Shown here piece by piece: positions 23,653 to 31,686 of a DNA stretch of 37,638 nucleotides. How positions within the stretch are numbered: the first letter of the stretch is position 1; every line of letters starts with the position of its first letter. Source of the DNA: an uncultured Collinsella sp. (GTDB lineage Bacteria > Actinomycetota > Coriobacteriia > Coriobacteriales > Coriobacteriaceae); the NCBI GenBank assembly GCA_937937835.1, contig CALDBJ010000059.1, forward strand, positions 1 to 37,638, read 5' to 3'. Both the position numbers and the translations under genes were made by a program. Below the pieces are notes generated by a model. It was not told where the DNA came from. It worked only from the letters and a program-made list of their open reading frames with translations, and searched no databases.

Positions 23653-24650
23653 TGCTCGTGGTAGGCGGCGCGCATTCGGGGAAGAGGACCTTCGTGCGCG
23701 AAAAGCTCGGGTTCGCGGCGGACGATTTCGTCGACGCGGCGCAGCTTGCGGAGGGCGGCGTGCCCGCGGCTTTTGCCGGCCGTGTCGCGTACCGTGCTGA
23801 GGAACTCGTACGCGCGCTCGACGCTGACCGGGCGCTCGAGCGGCTGATTGGCTTCGACGCAGTGATTCTGCCCTTGGTCGGCTCGGGGGTCGTCCCCATG
23901 CGTGCGGAAGACGCCCAATGGCGCGAGCGCGCGGGGCGCTTGGGATGCGCGCTTGCTGCGCGCGCCGACGTCGTCGTGCGCATGACGTGCGGGATTCCCC
24001 AGGTCATCAAAGGAAACCTTGCCGATGCGCCTCGGGGGACGCAGGACGCGGGCGCGCCTTTGGAAGTCGTCTTCGTGCGCCATGGTGCCACGGCGGGCAC
24101 GGAAGACCATCGCTACAGCGGGGCGGGCACCGACGAGCCCCTGTCGAGCGCGGGGGAGCGCGCTTTGCGCGAGCTCGCGTGCGATCGTGACGTGTTCCGT
24201 GTTATCACGAGCGGCATGGCCCGCACCGACCAGACGGCACGCATCCTCTTCCCGAATGCGGAGCTTATGGCATGCCCCGGTCTGCGCGAGATGGATTTCG
24301 GTGACTTCGAGGGGCGAAGCGCCGCCGAGCTTAAAGAGGATGCGCGCTACCGCGCCTGGGTAGACTCCTGGTGCGAGACGCGGTGCCCGCATGGCGAGGG
24401 CAAGAGCGATTTCACCCGCCGCGTCGTCGCGGCGTTTCGGGAGGCGTGCGAATCGGAGCGCGCCCAGGGGAGTGGGCGCGCCGTCTTCGTCGTTCACGCG
24501 GGTACCGTGAAAGCGCTGCTTTCCGAGCTTGCTGTCTCGAAAATGGAATACTTCGACGTGCATACCGAGCCGGGCGGCGCATGGGCCGCCACCTGGGATG
24601 GGCGCTGCCTTCGCGACGTTCGCCCCGCTTCGGGGGGCGATGCCCGGTGA
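23649..24650 (+). CDS. CobU-like domain fused to alpha-ribazole phosphatase (CobC)
   Basis: A 333-residue two-domain protein. Residues 1-~125 look like a shortened CobU: P-loop GGAHSGKRT at 6-14 and a C-terminal MTCGIPQVIKG that echoes VVCGIPVWMKG of the true CobU nearby, but the guanylylation histidine segment is not seen. Residues ~138-333 are a histidine phosphatase with EVVFVRHGATAG (catalytic His145), REMDFGDFEGR and VVHAGTVKAL. The latter part should remove the phosphate of alpha-ribazole-5-phosphate, the CobC role. The former may be a relic or a nucleotide-binding regulator. Start ATG 23649 overlaps the cobS stop by 4 bases; ATG 23652 is an alternative. Confidence 0.82.
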   Translation: MMLVVGGAHSGKRTFVREKLGFAADDFVDAAQLAEGGVPAAFAGRVAYRAEELVRALDADRALERLIGFDAVILPLVGSGVVPMRAEDAQWRERAGRLGCALAARADVVVRMTCGIPQVIKGNLADAPRGTQDAGAPLEVVFVRHGATAGTEDHRYSGAGTDEPLSSAGERALRELACDRDVFRVITSGMARTDQTARILFPNAELMACPGLREMDFGDFEGRSAAELKEDARYRAWVDSWCETRCPHGEGKSDFTRRVVAAFREACESERAQGSGRAVFVVHAGTVKALLSELAVSKMEYFDVHTEPGGAWAATWDGRCLRDVRPASGGDAR

Positions 24651-25624
24651 TGACGATTCTTGCCGTCGCCGCCGGGTTCGCGGCCGACCTTGCCTTCGGC
24701 GACCCGCGCTGGCTTCCCCATCCCGTCGTCGCCATGGGGCGCACGATCACGTGGGCCGAAGGCCGCCTGCGGGGCGCATTCCCGCAAACGTCCGCGGGCA
24801 CGCGCGCCGCAGGGCTTGTGCTCGCCGTGGCGCTTCCGCTTGCGTGTGGGCTTTTGACCTGGGGAATCCTGCATCTTTGCGGCATGGTTCACCCCGGCTT
24901 GCGCTTCGTGGCCGAGGCATGGGCGAGCTATCAGATTCTCGCGACATGCGAGCTGCGCCGCCAGAGCCTGGCCGTGGCCCGCGCGTTCTCGAAGGGCGGC
25001 CTTGTCGCGGCGCGCGAAACCGTCGGGCTCATCGTGGGACGCGACACGTCTGTTCTCGACGAGCAGGGCGTTTTGCGCGCCGCCGTGGAAACGGTGGCGG
25101 AGAACGCGAGCGACGGCGTCATCGCGCCGCTTTTCTACCTTATGATCGGGGGTGCGCCCTTGGGCATGGCGTACAAGGCTGTGAACACGCTCGACAGCAT
25201 GGTGGGCTACAAAAACGCGCGCTACATCGACTTCGGCTGCGCCTCGGCGCGCCTCGACGATGCGGTGAACTGGATTCCCTCGCGCTTATCGGCCCTGCTC
25301 ATGATCGTCGTGTGCCCGATCGTCGGGCTCGACGCGCGCGGGGCGGCGCGCATCTGGAGCCGCGACAGGCGTCGCCATGCGAGCCCCAACTCGGCGCAGA
25401 CCGAGTCGGCGTGCGCGGGCGCGCTCGGGCTGCGCCTGGCGGGACCCGCGGTGTATTTCGGCAAGCTCGTTGAGAAACCGACGATAGGCGACGCGTCCCG
25501 CGAAATCGAGTGGGGCGACATCGCCCGGGCGACTAGGCTCATGCTCGCCGCGTCCGTATGCGCGCTCGTCGTCTTCGGTGCCGCACGCGCAGCGGTCGTG
25601 CTCGCCGTGGGGGCGATGTCATGA
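24650..25624 (+). CDS. cbiB: Adenosylcobinamide-phosphate synthase
   Basis: A 324-residue membrane protein of the CbiB/CobD(Pseudomonas) family that attaches aminopropanol (phosphate) to adenosylcobyric acid. Landmarks: AADLAFGDPRWLPHPVVAMG at the N-terminus, LRAAVETVAENASDGVIAPL, YKAVNTLDSMVGYKN and the loop DAVNWIPSRLSALL. ATG 24650 overlaps the preceding stop by one base (TGATG) and its own stop overlaps cobD by 4 bases. It acts together with the decarboxylase gene that follows. Confidence 0.95.
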   Translation: MTILAVAAGFAADLAFGDPRWLPHPVVAMGRTITWAEGRLRGAFPQTSAGTRAAGLVLAVALPLACGLLTWGILHLCGMVHPGLRFVAEAWASYQILATCELRRQSLAVARAFSKGGLVAARETVGLIVGRDTSVLDEQGVLRAAVETVAENASDGVIAPLFYLMIGGAPLGMAYKAVNTLDSMVGYKNARYIDFGCASARLDDAVNWIPSRLSALLMIVVCPIVGLDARGAARIWSRDRRRHASPNSAQTESACAGALGLRLAGPAVYFGKLVEKPTIGDASREIEWGDIARATRLMLAASVCALVVFGAARAAVVLAVGAMS

Positions 25625-26844
25625 GGGAAGACCACGCCGCGTCCCGGGCTGCCGGGGGAATCCTGCGCGCCCGTGCGCATGGGGGTAGCACGCAATCGCT
25701 CGGCATCGCTTGCGAAGGGGGCGCTTCCGACCTCATCGACTTCTCGGTGAACGTGAATCCGGCAGGCCCCTCGCCGCGCGCCGTTGCCGCAGCTTGCAAG
25801 GCGCTTTCTCGAATCGACGCCTACCCCGATAGGGAAAGCCTCGCCCTCGTTCGCGCCCTAGCGCGTGCCCAGGGCATTCCCGAAGATACTATCGTCTGCG
25901 GCGCGGGCGCGTCCGACATCATCTGGCGGCTCGCCGCGGCGGTGCGCCCGAAACGCATCGTCGTGTGCGCGCCGACGTTCTCTGAATATGCGGAGGCGGC
26001 ATCGTACTACGGCGCATGCGTGCAGGAGTTCCCGCTCTCCGAAGCGGACGACTTCGACGTGCCCGCCTCCTTCGCCCGCGCGATCGAGGGGCCGGGAGAC
26101 GTGGCGTACCTCTGCAATCCGAACAACCCGACGGGGCGCTTCGTCGACCCCCGCGTAATCGATGCCGCGGCTTGCCGCTGCGAGCAGGTGGGCGCGCTGC
26201 TCGTCGTGGACGAGTGCTTCCTCGGATTTGCGCCCGACGCCCGCGAAAGGAGCGTGGCCGCACGCGCCGCGTGTTCGCACCATGTGGCCGTGCTCTCCGC
26301 GTTCACCAAGCTCTACGGAATGGCAGGGTTGCGGTTGGGGTATCTGATCAGCGGAAACGCCCAACTCATCGAGGGGATTCGCCGGGCGGGACAGGCGTGG
26401 CCCGTCTCCTCGGTCGCCGAGGCCGCAGGCATCGCCGCCCTGGAAGACGTCGAATACGTCTCGCGCACGCGCGATGTACTGGCGGGCGAGCGAGCGTGGC
26501 TTTCCCACGAGCTCTCCTCGCTCGGGCTTTCCGTCGTGCCGTCGGATGCGAACTTCCTTTTAGTCCGCACGCCGGCGAAAGACATCCCCGAGCGCCTGTA
26601 TAAACAGGGGGTTTTGGTCCGCACGTGCGACTCGTTTTCGGTACTGTCCCGTTTCTGGTGCCGCGTCGCGGTGCGCACGCGCAAGGAGAACGCCCGGCTT
26701 GCGATGGCGTTCAGCCGCGCGCTTCGGGCGGAAGGCGCATCGGGCGAAGGCGAACCCGACGAACGGGGCGGCGCTTCTTGCAGCGACGCTATGGCGGGCG
26801 CGGATGGCCGAGGCTCGGCGAAGGAGGTCGATACCCGTGGGTAG
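25621..26844 (+). CDS. cobD: L-threonine-O-3-phosphate decarboxylase-like PLP enzyme
   Basis: A 407-residue class I aminotransferase-fold protein of the HisC/CobD group. CobD makes (R)-1-amino-2-propanol phosphate for the corrin side chain. The start reads HGGSTQSLGI and DFSVNVNPAGPSP, typical of CobD. YLCNPNNPTGR, VVDECFLGF and the PLP lysine in SAFTKLYGMAGLRLGY follow. The last ~40 residues are Gly/Glu/Ala-rich and have no counterpart in the 364-residue Salmonella enzyme. Placement directly after cbiB supports CobD over a histidinol-phosphate aminotransferase. It has an ATGA overlap upstream and an 8-base overlap with cbiP. Confidence 0.9.
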   Translation: MREDHAASRAAGGILRARAHGGSTQSLGIACEGGASDLIDFSVNVNPAGPSPRAVAAACKALSRIDAYPDRESLALVRALARAQGIPEDTIVCGAGASDIIWRLAAAVRPKRIVVCAPTFSEYAEAASYYGACVQEFPLSEADDFDVPASFARAIEGPGDVAYLCNPNNPTGRFVDPRVIDAAACRCEQVGALLVVDECFLGFAPDARERSVAARAACSHHVAVLSAFTKLYGMAGLRLGYLISGNAQLIEGIRRAGQAWPVSSVAEAAGIAALEDVEYVSRTRDVLAGERAWLSHELSSLGLSVVPSDANFLLVRTPAKDIPERLYKQGVLVRTCDSFSVLSRFWCRVAVRTRKENARLAMAFSRALRAEGASGEGEPDERGGASCSDAMAGADGRGSAKEVDTRG

Positions 26845-28336
26845 GGCGAAGCCCATCATGATCCAGGGCACCATGTCGAACGCGGGGAAGAGCCTGCTTG
26901 CGGCGGGGCTGTGCCGTGTGCTTTCGCAGGACGGCCTGCGCGTGGCTCCCTTCAAGAGCCAGAACATGGCGCTCAACAGCGGTGTCACGGCCGATGGGCT
27001 CGAGATGGGGCGCGCCCAGATCATGCAGGCCGAGGCGTGCGGCATCGCGCCCGACGTGCGCATGAACCCCATCCTGCTCAAGCCCGAAAGCGACCACCGA
27101 AGCCAGCTCATCGTGGCCGGCAAGGCGCAGGGAGCCTTCGCTGCGAGGGACTACTTCGCGCGAAAGAAGGCGTTCATGCCGCAGATTTTGGAGGCGTTCG
27201 ATTCGCTCGCGGAGGAAAACGACGTCATCGTCATCGAGGGCGCCGGCAGCCCCGTCGAAATCAACCTTGCCGAAAACGACATCGTCAACATGGGGCTCGC
27301 GCGCGCCGTGTCCTCCCCCGTGCTGCTCGCGGGCGACATCGACCCAGGCGGGGTGTTTGCCCAGCTCTACGGCACGGTCGCGCTCTTTGCGCCCGAGGAT
27401 CGCGCTCTTTTGCGGGGGCTTGTGGTGAACAAGTTCCGCGGCGATGTGGAAATCCTGCGCCCGGGTTTGGCTCCGCTCGAGAAAATGTGCGGGGTTCCCG
27501 TCGTGGGGGTCGTGCCGTATCTTACGCTCGACCTGGACGACGAGGACTCGCTCGCGCCGCGCCTAACTGCCCGCGAGGCGCGCGGCGTCATCGACGTCGC
27601 CGTCGTGCGCCTTCCGCATCTGTCGAACTTCACCGACTTCGACCCGCTTTCGCGCGTGCCCGGCATGGGCGTGCGCTACGTTTCCTCGACGACCGATCTG
27701 GGCCGACCCGACCTGGTGGTGCTTCCCGGCTCGAAGTCCACGGTCGACGACGCGCGCTGGCTTGCGGCTAGCGGCATCGGAGCCTGTGTACGCGCGCTTT
27801 CGGGCGCGGGCACGCCGGTGCTCGGCATATGCGGAGGCTACCAGCTTTTGGGAGACGAGCTTTCCGACCCGCACGGCAGGGAAGGCGCTGGCACCGCGCG
27901 CGGGCTCGGGCTCATCCCTGCAAATACGGTGTTCAAGGAGGAAAAGCGCCTCGCCCAGTCGGAGCTGCGCATCACGGGCGCCCAAGGCGCGTTCTCGGTG
28001 TGGAACGGCATGACGGCGCGCGGGTACGAGATTCACGACGGCGATACGACCGTCTCCTGCGCCCCTGCGGGCACGATTGGCGGCAAACCAGAAGGCGCGG
28101 CCTGCGGAAACGTGTTCGGAACCTATCTCCACGGCCTGTTCGACGAACCGGGGGTGGCACTCGCCCTCGCGCGCTCGCTCGCGCGCATGCGCGGCCTGCC
28201 CGAGAGCGTCGTGGGTGCTGAGGGCGCGGTGTCCGCGGCCGATCACCGTGCGCGCGAGTTCGACCGCCTGGCCGACTCCGTGCGCGGGGCGCTCGACATG
28301 GAGTATGTCTACCGCATTATCGAGGAGGGCGTATGA
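26837..28336 (+). CDS. cbiP: Adenosylcobyric acid synthase (glutamine-hydrolysing)
   Basis: A 499-residue CbiP/CobQ amidating side chains b, d, e and g. N-terminal ATPase-like domain: MIQGTMSNAGKSLLAAGLCR, FKSQNMALNS, MNPILLKPESDH and VIVIEGAGSPVEINL. C-terminal glutamine amidotransferase domain: VVLPGSKSTVDD, LGICGGYQLLG with the nucleophile Cys, and the partner His in GTYLHGLFD. The start is GTG 26837 because AAGGAGG (26821-26827) is nine bases upstream; the first ATG would cut into the conserved strand. It is close to the usual 500 residues. Confidence 0.95.
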   Translation: MGRAKPIMIQGTMSNAGKSLLAAGLCRVLSQDGLRVAPFKSQNMALNSGVTADGLEMGRAQIMQAEACGIAPDVRMNPILLKPESDHRSQLIVAGKAQGAFAARDYFARKKAFMPQILEAFDSLAEENDVIVIEGAGSPVEINLAENDIVNMGLARAVSSPVLLAGDIDPGGVFAQLYGTVALFAPEDRALLRGLVVNKFRGDVEILRPGLAPLEKMCGVPVVGVVPYLTLDLDDEDSLAPRLTAREARGVIDVAVVRLPHLSNFTDFDPLSRVPGMGVRYVSSTTDLGRPDLVVLPGSKSTVDDARWLAASGIGACVRALSGAGTPVLGICGGYQLLGDELSDPHGREGAGTARGLGLIPANTVFKEEKRLAQSELRITGAQGAFSVWNGMTARGYEIHDGDTTVSCAPAGTIGGKPEGAACGNVFGTYLHGLFDEPGVALALARSLARMRGLPESVVGAEGAVSAADHRAREFDRLADSVRGALDMEYVYRIIEEGV

Positions 28337-28848
28337 TCCACGTGTATCATGGCGACGGCAAAGGCAAGACCACGGCGGCGATGGGGCTCGCCCTTCGCAT
28401 GCTCGCCGCAGGCCGCCGCGTCGTCGTTGTGCAGTTCCTGAAAGACGGCGAAAGCGGGGAGGCGCGCCTGCTCGCCGAGCATTTCGGCGTGCCCGTGTTC
28501 GCGGGGAAGGCGTCGGACAAGTTTACCTGGTCCATGACGTCGGAAGAACTTGCCGCGACGCGCGAGTTGCACGATGGGAACCTCGCTTCCGCGCTCGCCG
28601 AGCTCGAGGGCGCGCAGGAGGGGCTGCTCGTGCTCGACGAGGCGCTCGACGCGCTTTCGAAGGGGCTTGTCGACGAGGCGCTCGTGGACCGCGCGCTCGA
28701 TATGTCCGCGCGCGGCGTCGAAGTAGCGCTCACCGGGCGCGCGCCTTCTCGCAAGATCGTGGAGAAGGCCGACTACATAACCGAGATGCGGTGCGAGAAA
28801 CACCCCTACGAGCAGGGGATATGTGCAAGGGAAGGAGTGGAGTACTAG
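28333..28848 (+). CDS. cobO: Corrinoid adenosyltransferase (CobO/BtuR type)
   Basis: A 171-residue ATP:co(I)rrinoid adenosyltransferase that attaches the 5'-deoxyadenosyl ligand to reduced corrinoids, needed for both synthesis and salvage. P-loop HGDGKGKTTAAMGLALRML at residues ~6-24, VVVVQFLKDGESGEA, LLVLDEALDAL and VALTGRAPSRKIVEKADYIT are the CobA(Salmonella)/CobO pattern. It is slightly shorter than Salmonella CobA (196), lacking its N-terminal cap, as is common in anaerobes. An ATGA overlap joins it to cbiP and the stop abuts cbiC. Confidence 0.94.
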   Translation: MIHVYHGDGKGKTTAAMGLALRMLAAGRRVVVVQFLKDGESGEARLLAEHFGVPVFAGKASDKFTWSMTSEELAATRELHDGNLASALAELEGAQEGLLVLDEALDALSKGLVDEALVDRALDMSARGVEVALTGRAPSRKIVEKADYITEMRCEKHPYEQGICAREGVEY

Positions 28849-29490
28849 ATGGATTCCAAGGAGATGGCGCCCGGCGACATCGAGCGGCGCAGCTTCGAGA
28901 TCATCACCGAAGAGCTCGGCGGTCGCACGTTCCCGCCGCTTGAAGAGCCCGTCGTGAAGCGCGTCATCCACACCACTGCCGACTTCTCGTACGCCGATTC
29001 CCTCGTGTTCACCCATAGCGCCGCGCACTGTGCGCTCGACGCACTGCGCGCAGGGGCCACGGTGCTCACCGATACGAATATGGCGCTCGCAGGCATAAGC
29101 AAGCCCGCGCTCGCGAAGCTCGGCTGCAAGGCCGTGTGCTATATGGCCGACCCTAATGTCGCCGCGGCTGCGCGCGCCGCGGGCACGACTCGCGCCGTTG
29201 CGAGCATGGACAAAGCTTGCGGCATCGAGGGTCCGCTCATCGTGGCCGTCGGCAACGCTCCGACAGCACTTCTGCGCCTCGCCGAGCTCATGGACGCGGG
29301 GAAGATCGCGCCCGCGCTCGTCGTTGGGGTGCCGGTCGGGTTTGTGAACGTGGTCGAGGCGAAAGAGGAGCTACTTGCGCGACGCGTGCCGGCCATCGTC
29401 GCGAGGGGTCGCAAGGGCGGCTCGACCGTGGCGGCCGCCATTATGAACGCGCTGCTCTACCAGATCACGCGCCCAGGCGGCCCGAAGTGA
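28849..29490 (+). CDS. cbiC: Cobalt-precorrin-8 methylmutase
   Basis: A 213-residue CbiC/CobH which moves the methyl group from C11 to C12 to yield cobyrinate. Family landmarks: IERRSFEIITEELG, RVIHTTADFSYADSLVFT with the catalytic-region histidine, DTNMALAGISK, and PTALLRLAELM with VGVPVGFVNVVEAKEEL. Length is typical (~210). ATG 28849 follows immediately on the cobO stop, with AAGGAG inside the cobO end. The stop overlaps the cbiJ start GTG. Confidence 0.95.
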   Translation: MDSKEMAPGDIERRSFEIITEELGGRTFPPLEEPVVKRVIHTTADFSYADSLVFTHSAAHCALDALRAGATVLTDTNMALAGISKPALAKLGCKAVCYMADPNVAAAARAAGTTRAVASMDKACGIEGPLIVAVGNAPTALLRLAELMDAGKIAPALVVGVPVGFVNVVEAKEELLARRVPAIVARGRKGGSTVAAAIMNALLYQITRPGGPK

Positions 29491-30260
29491 CGGCGCCCGC
29501 ATCCGCGCCGGCGCTGCGCATCTTCGCCGGCACCACCGAGGGCCGCCTCCTGTGCGAATGGGCGTGCGGGGCGGGCATCCCCGCCCGTGCCTACGCGGCA
29601 ACCGAGTACGGAGGCGAGCTTTTGGGCGAGCTTCCGGGCATCGAGGTGCATGCGGGCAGGCTCGACGAGGCCGACATGGAGCTCGAGCTTTCCGGCGCGC
29701 GCATCGTCGTCGATGCCACGCACCCCTTCGCTACGCTCGCAAGCGGCAACATCCGGGCCGCTTCGCTCGCCGTGGGTGCACGATGCCTGCGCCTTGCGCG
29801 CCCGGCCGAGGCGCTGCCCAAAGGCGTCGTGCCGGTCGCGTCGATCGCCTGCGCGGCGCGCTTTCTCTCCGAGAACCCGGGTCGCGCGCTTCTCACGACG
29901 GGGAGCAAGGAGCTTGCTCCCTACACGCGCGTCGCCGATTACGCGGAGCGCTTCTTCGTGCGTGTGCTCCCGCTGCCCGGTGCTATAACGAAGTGCATCG
30001 ACGCGGGGTTTTCGCCATCGCACATCATCGGCATGCAGGGGCCCTTCACCCGCGAGCTCAACGAGGCGATGCTTCGGCAGGTGGGCGCCCAGTGGCTTGT
30101 GACCAAGGACTCGGGAACCGTAGGCGGCACGGCCGAGAAGATCGCCTCCGCGCGCGACGTGGGAGCGCGCTGTATCGTGGTCGCCCGTCCCGCCGAGGGA
30201 GGCGGGGCCCTTTCGCTTATGGAAGTGGAAGACGCGCTCTTACGGGAGTTCGCGCGCTAG
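29487..30260 (+). CDS. cbiJ: Cobalt-precorrin-6A reductase
   Basis: A 257-residue CbiJ/CobK, the NAD(P)H-dependent reductase of cobalt-precorrin-6A. Motifs: RIFAGTTEGRLLCEWA, VVDATHPFATLASGNIR, LTTGSKELAPYT, ITKCIDAGFSPSHIIGMQGP and VTKDSGTVGGTAEKI. The start GTG 29487 overlaps the cbiC stop by 4 bases. It is the last gene of the + strand operon; no terminator hairpin is seen directly after it, and a transposase remnant begins within a few tens of bases. Confidence 0.94.
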   Translation: MTAPASAPALRIFAGTTEGRLLCEWACGAGIPARAYAATEYGGELLGELPGIEVHAGRLDEADMELELSGARIVVDATHPFATLASGNIRAASLAVGARCLRLARPAEALPKGVVPVASIACAARFLSENPGRALLTTGSKELAPYTRVADYAERFFVRVLPLPGAITKCIDAGFSPSHIIGMQGPFTRELNEAMLRQVGAQWLVTKDSGTVGGTAEKIASARDVGARCIVVARPAEGGGALSLMEVEDALLREFAR

Positions 30261-30261
30261 G

Positions 30262-30389
30262 CGCTCGCCGCGCCTGCGCGCCCTCCCGCCCGCGAAGAGG
30301 AGCGCCCCGAGCAAGCTCGACCCGTACAAGCCCGTCATCCGCCAATAGCTCGAGGACGACGCCCGGAACTGGCGCAAGCAGCCCTTCAA
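30262..30389 (+). pseudogene. Remnant of an IS21-like transposase (IstA N-terminal region)
   Basis: In one + strand frame from 30262 the sequence reads ...APSKLDPYKPVIRQ, then TAG (30346-30348), then LEDDARNWRKQ. This resembles the IS21-family IstA segment SKLDPYKPYI.WLEEDR..PRKQRHTA as I recall it, with an in-frame stop and no start or catalytic part. Homology stops near 30383, where the sequence runs into the palindromic element at 30387. It lies directly between the last cobalamin gene and the core-like - strand genes and is probably a scar at the right island boundary. Confidence 0.55.
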
Positions 30390-30463
30390 TAAGTTGCGGT
30401 GAAATAGTGTCTGTATTTGCTGCTAGATAGCATATTTAGTCCCTAATTCACCGCAACTTGTTG
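30387..30463. repeat. 77-nt imperfect palindromic element
   Basis: The outer arms CAATAAGTTGCGGTGAA (30387-30403) and the inverse of 30447-30463 pair over 17 bases with one mismatch. The inside also pairs imperfectly toward a centre near GCTGCTAGATAGC. Unlike a typical terminator it is long, AT-rich inside and has no T-run. Its position, just after the permease stop codon (30472, - strand) and at the island junction, fits a small non-autonomous mobile element or an extragenic repeat, or a terminator for the convergent genes. Confidence 0.55.
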
Positions 30464-30471
30464 GTGTTGGC

Positions 30472-31686
30472 TTACTGGTAGCGTAGGCACTCCACCGGGT
30501 CGAGCTTTGCCGCGCGGCGAGCGGGGTAGAAGCCAAAGATTACGCCGATGCCGACGGAGACGGCGAAGGCCAGCAGCACCGTGGCGATTGAAAAGCTCGG
30601 TGTGATTTGCCCGCTGGCACCGAGTTCGCCAAGAATCCCGGATTCGGAGGCAAACATCGCGAGGCCCCAGGCCAGCAGATAGCCAATCAGGACACCCAGC
30701 AGACCGCCGGTGACGCACAGCGCCGAGGACTCGGCCAAAAACTGCGCGGTGATATCGCGACGACTTGCGCCCAGGGCACGGCGAATGCCGATCTCACGGA
30801 TGCGCTCAGTCACGTTGGTGAGCATCATATTCATAATGCCGATACCGCCGACAAGCAGCGAGATGCTGGCGACAGCGCCCATGATGAGCGAGAACGCGCC
30901 CATAAAGGAGTTGAGTGCATCGATGGCGCTTTTCATGGAGGTCGCCGATACACTGTCGTACTCATCATCTTCCGCGATGCCCTTCATTGCGCGCACCTTG
31001 GACTCGATGGTCTTACAAAGCTCGTCCATGTCTGTGCCCTCGGCGGCAAGAGCCGTCACGCTGGGGAATGAAGGATTTTCGTCGCCAAACAGGCCTGAGA
31101 TGGTTTCGCGCGGCATATACAGCGTGAGCGAGCCCATGGAGTCGTTGCCGCCATCAATCACGCCTATAATCTGCACCTCGCCGTTGGCCACCTTGATGGT
31201 TTTCCCCAGCGCATCCTGTTCGTTGCCGTAAAGCTGATCGGCGCCGCCGCGGCTGATGAGCGCCACGCGCGAGCCCGATTGGGACTCGGCCTGGGAATAG
31301 GTGCGCCCCGCAACGAGCTTGCTGGCCCCCACGGCGTCGAGCATGTTGCTATCGACACCCTGTGCCATGACGGTATAGCTTTTATCGCCGGTCTTGTACT
31401 CGGTGTACGCGCTGTCGACAATTCCGATCTGCTCTATTTTCGGCACCAGTTTTTGAAGCTTCTGAACGTCAGAATCGGTGAGTTCTTGCGACGAATAGAT
31501 TTGCACCATGCGTGCCGCATTGAGGCCCAGACTGTTGACCAGGCTGTTTTGGATGCCGCCGATGAGCGAAGTCATGGCGATAACCGAGGCAATGCCGATG
31601 ACAATGCCCAGGATGGTGAGTAGACTGCGCCCCTTGTTGGCCTCGAGCGAGTGAAGGGCTTCCTGGATGAGATCGCGGGCGCTCAT
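30472..31686 (-). CDS. MacB-type ABC transporter permease (FtsX domain)
   Basis: A 404-residue permease with one N-terminal membrane helix (LLTILGIVIGIASVIAMTSL), a ~220-residue extracytoplasmic MacB core domain and a C-terminal FtsX part with three membrane helices. The FtsX part has the signature IGIMNMMLTNVTERIREIGI then RRALGASRRDI. The C-terminus YPARRAAKLDPVECLRYQ is typical. MacB-class systems use mechanotransmission to move peptides, antibiotics or lipoproteins and do not act as classic importers. The gene overlaps the ATPase gene by 4 bases and follows an HlyD-like adaptor gene, a complete MacAB-type set. The substrate is unknown. Confidence 0.93.
   Translation of the reverse strand: MSARDLIQEALHSLEANKGRSLLTILGIVIGIASVIAMTSLIGGIQNSLVNSLGLNAARMVQIYSSQELTDSDVQKLQKLVPKIEQIGIVDSAYTEYKTGDKSYTVMAQGVDSNMLDAVGASKLVAGRTYSQAESQSGSRVALISRGGADQLYGNEQDALGKTIKVANGEVQIIGVIDGGNDSMGSLTLYMPRETISGLFGDENPSFPSVTALAAEGTDMDELCKTIESKVRAMKGIAEDDEYDSVSATSMKSAIDALNSFMGAFSLIMGAVASISLLVGGIGIMNMMLTNVTERIREIGIRRALGASRRDITAQFLAESSALCVTGGLLGVLIGYLLAWGLAMFASESGILGELGASGQITPSFSIATVLLAFAVSVGIGVIFGFYPARRAAKLDPVECLRYQ

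Noticed and set aside
30261..30386. Intact small gene after cbiJ
   Set aside because: The only frame with recognisable content contains an internal TAG and lacks a start, so it is treated as a transposase remnant.
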